A stretch of DNA of 64,000 nt from Gimesia sp. (GTDB taxonomy: Bacteria > Planctomycetota > Planctomycetia > Planctomycetales > Planctomycetaceae). Where the stretch lies: contig PAJV01000013.1 of NCBI GenBank assembly GCA_002706765.1, forward strand, positions 310,001 to 374,000, in the 5' to 3' direction. The notes below the pieces were generated by a model. The model saw nothing but the letters and a program-made list of their open reading frames with translations. It searched no databases and was not told the origin of the DNA. The position numbers and the translations under genes are program-made. Positions 17,982 to 27,613 of the stretch are shown piece after piece. Numbering within the stretch: the stretch's first letter is position 1; each line of letters opens with the position of its first letter.

Positions 17982-20039
17982 TTAAAAGAAAAAGACTTCC
18001 CGCTGAACCGTTTCGAACAATCGTCTGAGCCAGACATAACCCAGTGAGCGCGTGCCACAGTCGATCTGGGGGAGTACCGATGCGCCGGGACGGAGACCTC
18101 TGATGGTTTCATGATCCAGTTTGACTGTGATCTGCACAACCGGCTTGCCGTCGGCATCGGGTTCGGCAGTCGCGGCGATTTTTTCAATCGTTCCCCGGTA
18201 GGTCTGATCGGGATCGGTCAGCAGCAGGAATGAGACGGGTAAGGGCGCTTTGCTCTCCCGCTGAGCTGCGAGCACATGCCCGATTTCGGAATCGGGGACT
18301 TCCATTTTCAAGACCCAGGGGCCTTTCAGGTCGGCGACTGTTAACAGTCGCTGGCCGCGCTGGACAGGGCGTGCGAGAAGTTTTTCCTGTAAGTCCCAAG
18401 TGAGGACTTCCCCCCTGATGGGGCTTTTGAGCGTGAGGGCTTCCTGCTGATTTTTGAGCAGCGTCGCTTGTTCGTTCAGACTTTTGAGGCGTTCGTTGAG
18501 TTCTTCCTGTTCGGCCGTCAGTCGATTGGCCTGTTGCAGTGCATTGGCGTCAGTGGGGTTCAGTCCCAGGCGGGCTGCCTGGATGACGGCCAGTCGTTTC
18601 AATGTCGTCTGGATCTCGCCACGTACCCGGCTGGATTCCAGTTCCAGATCCGAATCACGCAGAGTAATCAACGTGCTGTCTGCAGCAACCTGTTCCCCCT
18701 GTCGGACGAGGATCTGATCGACAACGCCGTCTGCTGTTGCAAACACATTCTGCTGGTCGACGGGCTGCAGACTTCCCGTGCCTTCGATTTTGAAATCAGC
18801 GGGCGTCAGGATCAGGACAGCTGAGATGACTGCCAGAACCAGTGCCGCTGTCAGCAGTTTGCGGCCCGTCAGCTGTTTTTTTCTGAGCGGGGAATACGAC
18901 CAGTGTTTGAGGAGCGGGAAAAAGGGGAAACTTTCAAACTGCAGCGAATTGTACAACGCCGTTCCGCCATGACGCGAGACGGCCAGTGCCCGTTCCAGAA
19001 CGGTGTGGCTGGAGGGGGCTTCCTGGAACTGTTCCATGACAATCGCCCCGACGGTCAACTGGCTGGTATCGACCTCGCTTTGACTTTCAGCAGAATCATC
19101 ACTGGTTTCCTGTATGATATGCGAAAGCGGGAAGATCATCAGAGATCGCAACCCGGCAAGATCCAGGTAGGCGTGCAGTGGTGTGGCGATCTGGGGCGGA
19201 TATTTTTCATCCGCTTCCATGATCCAGTAAGGACGGTTGAGGGAGAGAATCGCAGTGACGAGGGCCTGCAGTCGCTGGACGGTTTCCGAACGTCTTTCAA
19301 TGCCTTCTACGCCGCTGGCTGCGATCAGCTGGAAGGTCTTGCCGGTTCTCTGTAAAACGGACAGACGGTCGCAGTCGATGAGGATGCGGCCTTCATTGGC
19401 GATGATGAACGCGGTCTGCTCTGTATTTAAATGGAGATGAACGTGTTCAGAGAAGCGTTCAAACTGTTCCCAGAGTGCTTCCAGCTCGCGCAGTTTCTGT
19501 AACTGGCTCTGCTGGCAGAAGTCTTCGGAAATTTCACACAGCGCACTGATGAACCGGACATATCCTTCCTGCGCTGAAAATGAACGGGGTCGCTGATGGA
19601 TGATCTCCAGCAGGCCGACCTGGGGACTGGGGTGGGCTTCGATCGAGACCGGACAGAGAATCAGGTTGTCGTGCAGGGGATTGACGCCCCGGTGTTGTTT
19701 CGACCAGCGTCCCTGGGGTTCGATGGTGGCGGGCCGCTGTTCGTGCAATGCTTCCCGCAGCAGCTGACGATGCTGTTCGAGTTCGCGTTCATCCAGAGGG
19801 CCGCCGCCGCGGGTTTCCGGAAACGCACCCCGCTGTTGCAGAACTTCCAGATTGCCCGCAGTATCAGTAACCCAGAGTACCGCTCCCTGCGCAGACATTC
19901 CCCGTACCGCGCGATCCAGGAGTTCCGAGTAAAATGTCTGACTCGAAATCTCCGTGCGTGCGAGTTGGGCCAGCCCCAGTACAAGTTCTTCAATCTCCTG
20001 CCAGAGGTTCTCAATTGAAGAGGATTCTTCCGTCGTCAT
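17982..20039 (-). CDS. GAF-like / HlyD-family efflux adaptor
   Basis: The 685-residue protein combines an unusual N-terminal half with two GAF-like sensor segments (about 20-170 and 200-385) and a C-terminal membrane-fusion half. One transmembrane helix lies at about 398-418. A biotinyl-lipoyl-like half motif (VFATADGVVDQILVRQGEQV) is at about 433-452, a coiled coil at about 475-545, and the second lipoyl half plus beta-barrel follow. HlyD/RND adaptors bridge an inner-membrane pump and a TolC channel. A TolC-like gene lies divergently 406 bp away. The cytoplasmic GAF part may sense a ligand and gate transport; this is inference. No pump gene is adjacent. Confidence 0.8.
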   Translation of the reverse strand: MTTEESSSIENLWQEIEELVLGLAQLARTEISSQTFYSELLDRAVRGMSAQGAVLWVTDTAGNLEVLQQRGAFPETRGGGPLDERELEQHRQLLREALHEQRPATIEPQGRWSKQHRGVNPLHDNLILCPVSIEAHPSPQVGLLEIIHQRPRSFSAQEGYVRFISALCEISEDFCQQSQLQKLRELEALWEQFERFSEHVHLHLNTEQTAFIIANEGRILIDCDRLSVLQRTGKTFQLIAASGVEGIERRSETVQRLQALVTAILSLNRPYWIMEADEKYPPQIATPLHAYLDLAGLRSLMIFPLSHIIQETSDDSAESQSEVDTSQLTVGAIVMEQFQEAPSSHTVLERALAVSRHGGTALYNSLQFESFPFFPLLKHWSYSPLRKKQLTGRKLLTAALVLAVISAVLILTPADFKIEGTGSLQPVDQQNVFATADGVVDQILVRQGEQVAADSTLITLRDSDLELESSRVRGEIQTTLKRLAVIQAARLGLNPTDANALQQANRLTAEQEELNERLKSLNEQATLLKNQQEALTLKSPIRGEVLTWDLQEKLLARPVQRGQRLLTVADLKGPWVLKMEVPDSEIGHVLAAQRESKAPLPVSFLLLTDPDQTYRGTIEKIAATAEPDADGKPVVQITVKLDHETIRGLRPGASVLPQIDCGTRSLGYVWLRRLFETVQREVFFF

Positions 20040-20445
20040 ACGTTTAACTACAGCGGGGAGTCAGAGAAAGTGGCACGACGATCAAAGCCGACTCACGTCG
20101 GTCTGATCCCAAAAGTAATTTTCATCCTATCATAGCGATCCGCGATCTACTCTGCTTCTCTCGAGAAAAGCAGTCAGGCTCCCCAAAGTATTTGGTGTAC
20201 AACTTTAAATCATTGCCCAGCTTGACTGACTGGTACAGGTTTTCAGCACCGGAATGGGCCGAGGGATGTGTGACGGGGTCGATTTGGCGAGATGGGTTGT
20301 CCTGGTTGAGGTTTCCGGTAATCCGATTATGCGGAATATTCCGAATATGCTGAAAATTCGCTTTGGGATGAGTTGCTCTGCTGCCGATGAGTTGAGAGAG
20401 CGTATAGCCTTTATATCAATGGTCCCCTCTGACCAGGGAAATTCG
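20040..20445. other. Divergent regulatory region between adaptor and TolC-like genes
   Basis: This 406-bp region contains an interrupted inverted repeat CTGCTT...AAGCAG with inner TCTC/GAGA at 20152-20173 and a perfect 12-bp palindrome CGGAATATTCCG at 20332-20343. Both could be regulator sites shared by the divergent genes. In-frame starts for the TolC-like gene exist as far up as 20254, but the lipoprotein signal argues for 20446. Confidence 0.45.
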
Positions 20446-22998
20446 ATGAACTGTTTCTTAGCCCGGATGATACTGCTGTTTGCCACAGTTGTGCTGCTGG
20501 GCCCGGGGTGCAGCCGCTTCCTGAGCAATTCATTCCAGGAAGAGTTCGTTGAAAGCGATGAGACCTACCAGCGTGCGCTGACTCAGATCGAGTATCCCAA
20601 TGTGGAAGACATCGATGAAGGTGATACGATTGGCACGCAGATGCCAGCGACGGTAGCCAGTACAGCCAATCCGGAGTACTGGGATCTGTCACTGGAAGAA
20701 GCAGTGCGGATGGCGTTACAGAGTTCCAAGGTTCTGGGTGATGTGGGCGGCGTGGCGTTGAATACTCCGGCTGCTGTTCACACCAAATACGATGCCGCAA
20801 TTACGGAAGCGGACCCCCGATATGGTGTTCCCGGTGCATTGAGTGCCTATGATGCGACCCTGTCTGCCAGTACCTTCTTCGAGAAAAATGATAAAGCATT
20901 AAACAACGTCTTCTTCGGCGGTGGAACGCGACTGTTGCGTCAGGATGCGATGGTTGTCCAGGCACAGTTAACCAAACGCGCCATGACCGGAACCGAATTT
21001 ACTCTGCGCGATTACATCGACTACGATGCCAACAATTCGCCGGGTAATCAGTTTCCCCACGCCTATCAGAACAATATCGAAATGGAATTCCGTCATCCGC
21101 TGATGCGGGGCGGCGGAGTGGATTTCAACCAGATTGCGGGCCCCAGCAATACGCCGGGCGTGATCAATGGTGTGATCATTGCCCGCATTAATACGGATAT
21201 CAGTCTCGGCGAATTTGAAATCTCCGTGCGTGATATGGTAAGTGATGTAGAGAATGCCTACTGGGATCTGTACTTCGGCTACCGTGATCTGGATGCCAAA
21301 ATCATGGCCCGTGATTCGGCCCTGGAAACCTGGCGTCGGATACATGCATTGTATGTGAATGGTCGCCGTGGTGGTGAAGCAGAAAAAGAAGCCCAGGCCC
21401 GTGAACAGTATTTCCGGTATCAGGCAGAAGTCGAAAACGCATTAAGCGGTCGCCTGCTGAATGGAACCCATACCAACAACGGCAGCCAGGGTGGTACCTT
21501 CCAGAGTAATCATGGCGTCTATGTGGCCGAGCGTCGTTTACGCATGCTGATGGGTATTCCCATTAACGATGGCCGTCTCATTCGTCCGGCAGATGAACCT
21601 TCGCTGGCCCGAGTCGAATTTGACTGGGAAGAAACACTGATCGAATCGCTCGAGCGTCGACCGGAAATCCGCCGTCAGCGCTGGCAGATCAAAAAACGTG
21701 AACTCGAACTGCAAGCCAACAAGAACTTCCTGAAACCGGAACTGGACCTGATTGGCCGCTATCGTTGGCGCGGGTTCGGACGAAACTTCCTGGCCGAAGG
21801 TTCTGACACGGGTGAATTTGACGGTGCCTTGAATTCTCTGTTCGACGGTAATCTGCAGGAATGGCAGATGGGGATCGAGCTGTCTGTCCCCCTGGGGAAA
21901 CGTCAGGCGCATGCCGCGATGCGACATGCCGAGTTGATGCTGGCCCGGGATCGCGCGATTCTGCATGAACAGGAACGAGCCATCGTACAAAGTTTAAGTA
22001 ATGCCATCTCTGATGTGGATCGTGCTTACGCGGTGTTGCAGACTACGTTTAACCGACGTCATGCGGCCCGCCAGGAAGTGGCAGCCGTCGAAGCCGCCTA
22101 CGATTCGGATAATGCCACACTGGACCTGCTGCTGGAAGCACAACGCCGCCAGGCAGAAGCGGATGGCAGTTATTACCGGTCCCTGGTGGAATACTCGCTG
22201 GCGATCAAGAACGTGCAGTTCGAAAAAGGGTCTCTGCTGGCCTACAACAATATCTATCTTGCTGAAGGGGGCTGGCCCGAAAAAGCCTACATGGATGCCT
22301 CGGAACGCGAACGTCTGCGAGGACGTGTCCGGAAAATTGCGGACGCTCCGGAATACACGGGCGCGCTGTCCCAGGGGGCCTATCCTCAATTGCTGACTCC
22401 AGGTGAAATGCCCGTTGAACCGCTGCAGCCCACACCGGCACCCGCAGAACCGACTCCGGAACCAGTAACAGAAAGATTAGTGCCTCCCCCTGTGCCCGGC
22501 GTGACGCAGAAGGCAGCCGGGAATGCCGATTTCATTCAGTCCATCGACTTTGATGAGTCTCCCGATGTAGAAAATTCCATCCGAAACCTGGAGGGAACCA
22601 GTAACCAGAGTGAACCCGAAGCGTATTTTGCACCTCGATCCATGGTTCCTCCCGGACCGGAATCGGGCTACCGGCCCGACGCCAGTGGAGCCGGATTCAA
22701 TGCTCTGCCAGTGACAGGACCGCAGGAGGCAGCCGCCACTCTGCCCGCTCAGAACCTGTCTGCGGGAAGTGCCACGTTGAATGTTGTGCCAGATTCGACT
22801 CCCACCCTGAGATCTGCGATACAGAACCAGACACTGAAGTTCCCCCTCAAGGAGAATTCCGGCAGTCAGGATCCTTTTAAAGACTATCGGAACGCAGGAC
22901 CACGCTGGGAACCAGTGCCCATTCCCGAGATGAAACAGCGGAATTTAAGGGACTTTTCGGGTGAAGTGAAACGATTTCCCTCGAAAGAGGCGAACTAG
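20446..22998 (+). CDS. TolC-family outer-membrane efflux lipoprotein
   Basis: From the ATG at 20446 the product is 850 residues. A lipoprotein signal (ARMILLFATVVLLGPGC) places Cys at about residue 25. The central 550 residues carry two TolC-type repeats rich in long helices, with typical phrases such as VENAYWDLYFGYRDLDAK and RRPEIRRQRWQIKKRELELQ. The C-terminal 200 residues are Pro-rich and low-complexity, longer than usual for the family. It would form the trimeric outer-membrane channel of a tripartite export system with the divergent HlyD-like adaptor. AGGGAA upstream of the ATG serves as a ribosome site. The substrate is unknown. Confidence 0.85.
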   Translation: MNCFLARMILLFATVVLLGPGCSRFLSNSFQEEFVESDETYQRALTQIEYPNVEDIDEGDTIGTQMPATVASTANPEYWDLSLEEAVRMALQSSKVLGDVGGVALNTPAAVHTKYDAAITEADPRYGVPGALSAYDATLSASTFFEKNDKALNNVFFGGGTRLLRQDAMVVQAQLTKRAMTGTEFTLRDYIDYDANNSPGNQFPHAYQNNIEMEFRHPLMRGGGVDFNQIAGPSNTPGVINGVIIARINTDISLGEFEISVRDMVSDVENAYWDLYFGYRDLDAKIMARDSALETWRRIHALYVNGRRGGEAEKEAQAREQYFRYQAEVENALSGRLLNGTHTNNGSQGGTFQSNHGVYVAERRLRMLMGIPINDGRLIRPADEPSLARVEFDWEETLIESLERRPEIRRQRWQIKKRELELQANKNFLKPELDLIGRYRWRGFGRNFLAEGSDTGEFDGALNSLFDGNLQEWQMGIELSVPLGKRQAHAAMRHAELMLARDRAILHEQERAIVQSLSNAISDVDRAYAVLQTTFNRRHAARQEVAAVEAAYDSDNATLDLLLEAQRRQAEADGSYYRSLVEYSLAIKNVQFEKGSLLAYNNIYLAEGGWPEKAYMDASERERLRGRVRKIADAPEYTGALSQGAYPQLLTPGEMPVEPLQPTPAPAEPTPEPVTERLVPPPVPGVTQKAAGNADFIQSIDFDESPDVENSIRNLEGTSNQSEPEAYFAPRSMVPPGPESGYRPDASGAGFNALPVTGPQEAAATLPAQNLSAGSATLNVVPDSTPTLRSAIQNQTLKFPLKENSGSQDPFKDYRNAGPRWEPVPIPEMKQRNLRDFSGEVKRFPSKEAN

Positions 22999-23293
22999 AC
23001 GGTCTCCCAATTTGCTAAAGCGTCACCCGAACGGTCTGAGTCAGGTATAATAGGTGCTGAGGGCGTTTTCTAAGCTGTGAACCTCTCTAACTGTCCAGTT
23101 AAGTGCGTCATATTTTCGGGGTTTGATTCCAACCTGTTCACCCTGGTAAACCGGGAAATCTGCCTCGAGACTGAGATTTTCACTAAAAATACTGTATCAG
23201 TGTAACTTGCCTCTTTCCCGGTATTGATATAACTTAAGGTGGAACAGTATAGTTAAGTCAGTTTTCGATCTGGATACGAGCTGGTGGTCAAAG

Positions 23294-23320
23294 CATCTCA
23301 TTTGAGATGTTCTTTTTTTA
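23294..23320 (+). terminator. Terminator-like hairpin upstream of infC
   Basis: CATCTCA pairs perfectly with TGAGATG over a two-base loop (or a four-base loop with a 6-bp stem). TTCTTTTTTT follows. It could end upstream transcription or act as an attenuator in the infC leader. Confidence 0.6.
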
Positions 23321-23354
23321 CTGCCAGCTATAATATTAAGTGTGTGCCGCGAGC

Positions 23355-23395
23355 TCAGGTGGATTCACCCTCGAGACACGAAACCTGGTTTTTTT
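23355..23395 (+). promoter_or_regulatory. Possible infC attenuator next to the ribosome site
   Basis: CAGGT at 23356-23360 can pair with ACCTG at 23383-23387, followed by seven T (23389-23395). A competing small hairpin GGTG-GATT-CACC (23358-23369) uses the same left arm. Mutually exclusive stems ending in a T-run just before AAGGAG look like a transcription attenuator. Stems are short, so confidence is modest. Confidence 0.35.
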
Positions 23396-23417
23396 ACATT
23401 ACAAGGAGAAACAAGCA

Positions 23418-23927
23418 ATCGAAACAACGCAGAGACTTAATGACCAGATTCGGATCAGTCCGGTACGGGTCATTGATCAAGACGGGGAGCAGTTAGGGGT
23501 GATTCCTACCGCTGAAGCTTTAAGGTTAGCAATGGAGGCCAATCTGGATCTGGTTGAAGTCGCCTCGGATGCCAAACCCCCGGTCTGTCGGATTATGGAT
23601 TATGGTAAGCTGAAGTACGAGCGTAAAAAGAAGACCAGCAAAAATACCAAGCAGCATCAGGTGCAGCTGAAAGAAATTCGGATGCGTCCGAAAATCGGTA
23701 AGCACGATATTGAGTTCAAACTGAAAAGTGCCCGCAAATTTCTGGAACAGAAAGACAAGGTCAAATTCAATATCATGTTCCGGGGACGCGAAAACGCGCA
23801 CCATGAACTTGGTCGAACCATCCTGGGAGAGATCCAGGAACAGCTTTCCGAGATCGCCAAAGTAGAGCAGGCCGCCACCATGGCCAGTGGACGGAACATG
23901 ATCATGGTACTCGCACCCCGCTCATAA
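23418..23927 (+). CDS. infC: Translation initiation factor IF-3 (AUC start)
   Basis: The 169-residue protein matches IF-3 over its whole length: an N-terminal domain with RLNDQIR and DLVEVA, then the [15 protein letters not shown] signature, a Lys-rich linker, and a C-terminal domain with [15 protein letters not shown]-3 binds the 30S subunit and checks the initiator tRNA and start codon. The best start is ATC at 23418, nine bases after AAGGAG. No ATG, GTG or TTG lies in frame nearby except a GTG at 23340 without a ribosome site. Rare AUU/AUC/AUA starts are a known hallmark of infC and make it autoregulated. The usual rpmI-rplT neighbours are absent downstream. Confidence 0.93.
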   Translation: METTQRLNDQIRISPVRVIDQDGEQLGVIPTAEALRLAMEANLDLVEVASDAKPPVCRIMDYGKLKYERKKKTSKNTKQHQVQLKEIRMRPKIGKHDIEFKLKSARKFLEQKDKVKFNIMFRGRENAHHELGRTILGEIQEQLSEIAKVEQAATMASGRNMIMVLAPRS

Positions 23928-24042
23928 CAGATCCGGGACCGGCTGAGCTCGGGAATAATCTGATATTACAGGAATGAAGCAATTGCCTCGAAGGCTCTCT
24001 GTGCGCGCTGCTGATCAGGCTATTCTACATCGCCGATTTCGC

Positions 24043-25035
24043 TCAGGCTGAAATCCAGGTGCCACTGCGATTGCTTTCCAGCACTGCTTCAATCACTTTC
24101 ATGTTCGCGATGGCATCTGTCAGCGGAGTTGGAACCGGGGACTGATTGAGGATCGCCTGGGAAAACAGATCACCCTGAATGGTGTACTGGCTGCAGGTTT
24201 CCAGTTCGATCTCTTTGATGTCGGCCCCGGTCTGGTGCCAGATTTTACAGGGACGGTCGATGGGAGCATTGAACGGGATTTCAATTTCGATTCGCCCCGT
24301 AGTGCCATGAATGTGAACCCGTTGATAGGGGTTGAGCTGTGTCGAGCAGGTGAAAGTAGCGGTGCCATTCCCGAAATCCAGGGTCGCTGATGCGAGGCGG
24401 TCCGTGCCCAGCTGTTCGTCAAATTCGACGATGCCGGAAACCCGCCGGGGCTCTGTGCCAAAAATAAAACGCGAGAGTGAAATCGGGTAGCAGCCAATAT
24501 CCATCAGTCCGCCCCCGCCGATGTCGCGTTGATTGCGGATGTTGTCCGGATCGTTGTTGAAGTAAGAGAAGAAGGACTGGATCGTCCGCAACTCGCCAAT
24601 CGCGCCTTCCTGCACCAGCTTTTTTGTCAACTGCCACTGCGGATGGTGGCGGTACATGAAGGCTTCCATCACTTTGATTTCGGGATGGGCAGCAGCACAG
24701 TCGAGCAGTTGCTGACCTTCGTCTGATGTGAGCCCGATCGGTTTCTCGCACAACACATGTTTGCCGGCTTTGATGGCTTTGATCGACCACGGGACATGCA
24801 GATGATTCGGCAGCGGGTTATAGATGGCGTCAATTTCCGGGTCTGCCAGCAGCGCTTCATAGGAGCCATAGGCACGCGGGATACCCAGTTCTCTCGCGAC
24901 GCTTTCCGCCTGCTCCTGGTTGCGGGACGCCAATGCGACGATTTCGCAGTACGAACCTTTCTGCATGGCAGGGATGACCTGGATGGTGCCAATTTTTGCG
25001 GTGCTCAAAATGCCCCAGCGAATGCGCTTACTCAT
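24043..25035 (-). CDS. Gfo/Idh/MocA family oxidoreductase
   Basis: The 330-residue cytoplasmic enzyme has an N-terminal Rossmann fold (WGILSTAKIG at about 6-15), the family motif CEKPIGL near residue 98, and a C-terminal alpha/beta domain starting around residue 125. It would use NAD(P) to oxidise or reduce a sugar or cyclitol; the substrate cannot be read from sequence. The closest feel is the dimeric dihydrodiol/xylose dehydrogenase branch. It stands alone on the minus strand between infC and a DUF1559 gene and has no signal peptide, unlike the fused homologue at 61017. Confidence 0.87.
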   Translation of the reverse strand: MSKRIRWGILSTAKIGTIQVIPAMQKGSYCEIVALASRNQEQAESVARELGIPRAYGSYEALLADPEIDAIYNPLPNHLHVPWSIKAIKAGKHVLCEKPIGLTSDEGQQLLDCAAAHPEIKVMEAFMYRHHPQWQLTKKLVQEGAIGELRTIQSFFSYFNNDPDNIRNQRDIGGGGLMDIGCYPISLSRFIFGTEPRRVSGIVEFDEQLGTDRLASATLDFGNGTATFTCSTQLNPYQRVHIHGTTGRIEIEIPFNAPIDRPCKIWHQTGADIKEIELETCSQYTIQGDLFSQAILNQSPVPTPLTDAIANMKVIEAVLESNRSGTWISA

Positions 25036-25212
25036 GAGATGCCTGTGGTGTGAATACGAAGAAGAAAGAATGCAGACAAACCTTTATCATGCAGAAACAT
25101 GCGGTGTCTGTAAAGTGTCTGCCGAGTCATCTGGTTGGCGTACAGATAGCTCGGCCATGCCTGCTTTCGGTTTGGCTCACAGTTTGAATCAATTCGGGTG
25201 GCTCCGCAGAGC

Positions 25213-26229
25213 TTACAGTCTCTCCGGTTTCAGTTCATTCATGGAACCCAGGGATCTCCAGGTGGTGAGATAGATGTACTCACTGACAAACCGGATCGAG
25301 CCGTCCGCCATTCCCATGTGCAGGCCCCCCTGATGCGGGCTGCCAAAGGAAAAATTGCAGTCGCGCCATTCATCTGGTGCAAACGAGATGACACAGTCTT
25401 CGATGGATTTAAAGGGAGGGATAAACGTAGATCGAAGAGAATGGTGCATGCCTTCCGTCCAGAATGCATGGCGGCGCGCGACAACGTCCTGGTTGTCGAT
25501 CAAGGTGACCGTTCCTGAATAGTCTGTGTTGGTATCGTTGAGTTCGGCTTCGCCTGTGATGAATGTATGAGTGATGCCGTCTTCGATATCCCGAATACGA
25601 TTTCCACTGTTTGGCATCATCACGCCTGTATCGCCAGCGCGGGGAGGTCCGGAATACACGGCCCAGAACTGACCGGCGGCGCCGCCGAATTTGTTGCCGG
25701 AACAGAAGGCATAGCTGCTGGTGTAGGACGAGCCCGAGTCCGAAGAGTCCAGGTGGCCATCGCGCGGATTCAACTTGAGATTCAGCAGTTCGTTGTTGGC
25801 GGAGGGGCATTGATAAACGGCGAGCCTGGTCTGATTCAGGAAGTCATTCTGATCGACCTGCTGTCGGCCTCCGGCCTGATCGGGGCCGCCTCCCGTACCA
25901 ATGTCAAAGTTATACAGATTATATAATGCACTTTGATTGAGGAAAGGGAGCAGCATTACAAAACCGGTGGACCGGTTCTCCAGCCCGGAAACGGTGATGC
26001 CGGGATTGGCGCGAGTATAGTAGCCCGCCGGAAACATGCCGTGGGTTTCGTGATAATTGTGCAATGCCAAGACGATCTGCTTCAATTGATCTTTGCACGT
26101 GGACCGTCTCGCGGATTCGCGCGCCTGTTGAACGGCTGGCAGCAGCAGTGCAATGAGTACGGTGATGATCGCGATAATCACCAGCAGTTCGACCAGAGTG
26201 AACCCGGCCTTCTTTTTCAGTGGGGGCAT
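25213..26229 (-). CDS. DUF1559 pseudopilin-like protein
   Basis: The 338-residue protein begins with a type IV prepilin-like leader: a basic stretch, then GFTLVELLVIIAIITVLIALLLPA, with cleavage expected after Gly9 and Glu at position 5 of the mature protein. The rest matches DUF1559 (ARESARRSTCKDQLKQIVLALHNYH near the start; GGLHMGMADGSIRFV and the H-X9-DG motif near the end). Planctomycetes encode many of these proteins, thought to be exported by a type II or IV pilus-like system. The role of individual copies is unknown. A GGAGAG ribosome site precedes the ATG. Confidence 0.92.
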   Translation of the reverse strand: MPPLKKKAGFTLVELLVIIAIITVLIALLLPAVQQARESARRSTCKDQLKQIVLALHNYHETHGMFPAGYYTRANPGITVSGLENRSTGFVMLLPFLNQSALYNLYNFDIGTGGGPDQAGGRQQVDQNDFLNQTRLAVYQCPSANNELLNLKLNPRDGHLDSSDSGSSYTSSYAFCSGNKFGGAAGQFWAVYSGPPRAGDTGVMMPNSGNRIRDIEDGITHTFITGEAELNDTNTDYSGTVTLIDNQDVVARRHAFWTEGMHHSLRSTFIPPFKSIEDCVISFAPDEWRDCNFSFGSPHQGGLHMGMADGSIRFVSEYIYLTTWRSLGSMNELKPERL

Positions 26230-26918
26230 GATTACTCTCCATGGATGATAAAAAATAAAAAATCAAAATCAGAGAAGAGGCAGTGATACAAATAAAATTC
26301 AGCATGAGTGTCTGCTTTAAATAAATCGAAGTGAAAAAAAACGGGACATCAAAAATCCGCGTAGCGGGTTCAAAGCGAAGCCCGCTGTGATTTTATATCA
26401 AAATATCCTGATGTACAATATTTTCAGGAAGGAGCCAGTTTTTCTGCAACGTCTTCAGGGCTGTCTGGGCCGAGTGTCACAGACTGAGAGTCGATGCGGA
26501 AATGGAATACGCTCTGATGAAAGTTGACAAACACTCAGATGTATGTAGGTCGGGGAGCAAAATTTCTTCGACAGATCCCACTGGGGATGCTGAATGCCTC
26601 TGCGTATCGGGATGCCGGTGTCCACTTTCAGGCAGGTTGCCTGGCGGGTTGAGTGTTTCAGTGACGCGATCTGCTTTCCCCATAAATGAGAATTTCCAAA
26701 CGGAGACCTCCCGACTCCAAGAAACTTGATCTTGCGCGAGGGGGAATGGATTGCTTACTTTTGGGCTTACATCTATTCTTGGAGTTTAGATGGGGGTTCT
26801 TCTCTACGTAATCAAGTGAAAATTCCGCTCTGACCATCGGATGGCACATCAGTCAATCAAGGCAGCATCTGTCTGTTGAGGTGTTTTTTCCTCGAAAGGT
26901 CTTATCAGGTAAAGCAAA
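26230..26918. other. Long intergenic region before the respiratory operon
   Basis: This 689-bp region lies between the divergent DUF1559 and act genes. It is AT-rich near 26230-26420. A hairpin AGCGGG-N12-CCCGCT lies at 26363-26386 with TTTTAT four bases downstream. A 75-codon open frame at 26502-26729 has no ribosome site or family resemblance and is probably not a gene. A possible promoter for the operon is listed at 26751-26779. Confidence 0.5.
26751..26779 (+). promoter_or_regulatory. Candidate sigma-70-type promoter of the act-cox operon
   Basis: TTGCTT at 26751-26756 is separated by 17 bases from TATTCT at 26774-26779. It lies 140 bp upstream of the first act gene. The match is partial and was found by eye. 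Confidence 0.3.
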
Positions 26919-27602
26919 ATGGATCGTTTTCTGTTTCCCAAATGGGTGAATACAATTGTTCCGGTGCTGGGTGCGCTGGCTGCAATTGGTGGCTTATATG
27001 TGGTTGGTATGGTTGCTTTTGGAGCCAGTCCGGAAACTACGGATGTTGGCTACCAGCCCGAACAACCCCTCCCGTTCAGTCACAAACTGCACGCGGGTAA
27101 GCTTAAGCTGGACTGCCGCTACTGTCACAATACAGTCGAAGTGGCCGGCCATGCTGCGATTCCGCCTACCAAAACCTGTTTGAACTGCCACAGTGGAGCA
27201 GATGCAAATGGTGTGGTGAATACGGTTTCGATTCACTCGACGAGTTCCAAACTGGCTCCCATTCGTGAAAGTCAGGCAACCGGTAAATCGATGCAGTGGC
27301 GCCGTGTGCATGACCTGCCTGATTATGTTTATTTTAATCATAGTGCTCACGTCCGTCGGGGTGTGAGTTGTGTTTCCTGTCATGGTCGCGTCGACAAGAT
27401 GGATGAAGTGACTCAGGTCAAGCCGCTGAGCATGGGCTGGTGTCTGGAGTGTCATCGGAATCCAGAGCCCAGTCTCCGTCCTCCGGAATTCGTGACGAAG
27501 CTTGACTGGAAAGCTGAGGGGGATCCGCATGAAGTGGGCGAAAAGGTCCGTAAGGAGCTGAATTTGAATCCTTCTACTAATTGTTCTACGTGTCACCGCT
27601 AA
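26919..27602 (+). CDS. actA: Alternative complex III pentaheme cytochrome c (ActA)
   Basis: The 227-residue protein has one N-terminal membrane anchor (about 12-34) and five heme c motifs: CRYCH (66-70), CLNCH, CVSCH, CLECH and CSTCH at the very end. Pentaheme anchored cytochromes of this type are the ActA subunit of alternative complex III, the quinol:acceptor oxidoreductase that replaces bc1. It would face the periplasm and pass electrons toward the oxidase. It is the first gene of the operon; actB begins 12 bp downstream. Confidence 0.92.
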   Translation: MDRFLFPKWVNTIVPVLGALAAIGGLYVVGMVAFGASPETTDVGYQPEQPLPFSHKLHAGKLKLDCRYCHNTVEVAGHAAIPPTKTCLNCHSGADANGVVNTVSIHSTSSKLAPIRESQATGKSMQWRRVHDLPDYVYFNHSAHVRRGVSCVSCHGRVDKMDEVTQVKPLSMGWCLECHRNPEPSLRPPEFVTKLDWKAEGDPHEVGEKVRKELNLNPSTNCSTCHR

Positions 27603-27613
27603 GGGGTTGGGTT

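Larger units (their letters stand above)
22999..23417. other. infC leader and upstream region
   Basis: This 419-bp gap has TATAAT-like boxes at 23046-23051 and 23329-23334, neither with a well-placed -35 box. Two hairpins followed by T-runs lie upstream of infC and are listed separately. No gene is seen. The long structured leader suggests regulation of infC. Confidence 0.5.

Noticed and set aside
26502-26729. Possible small gene before actA
   Set aside because: No ribosome site, unlikely composition and no family resemblance.
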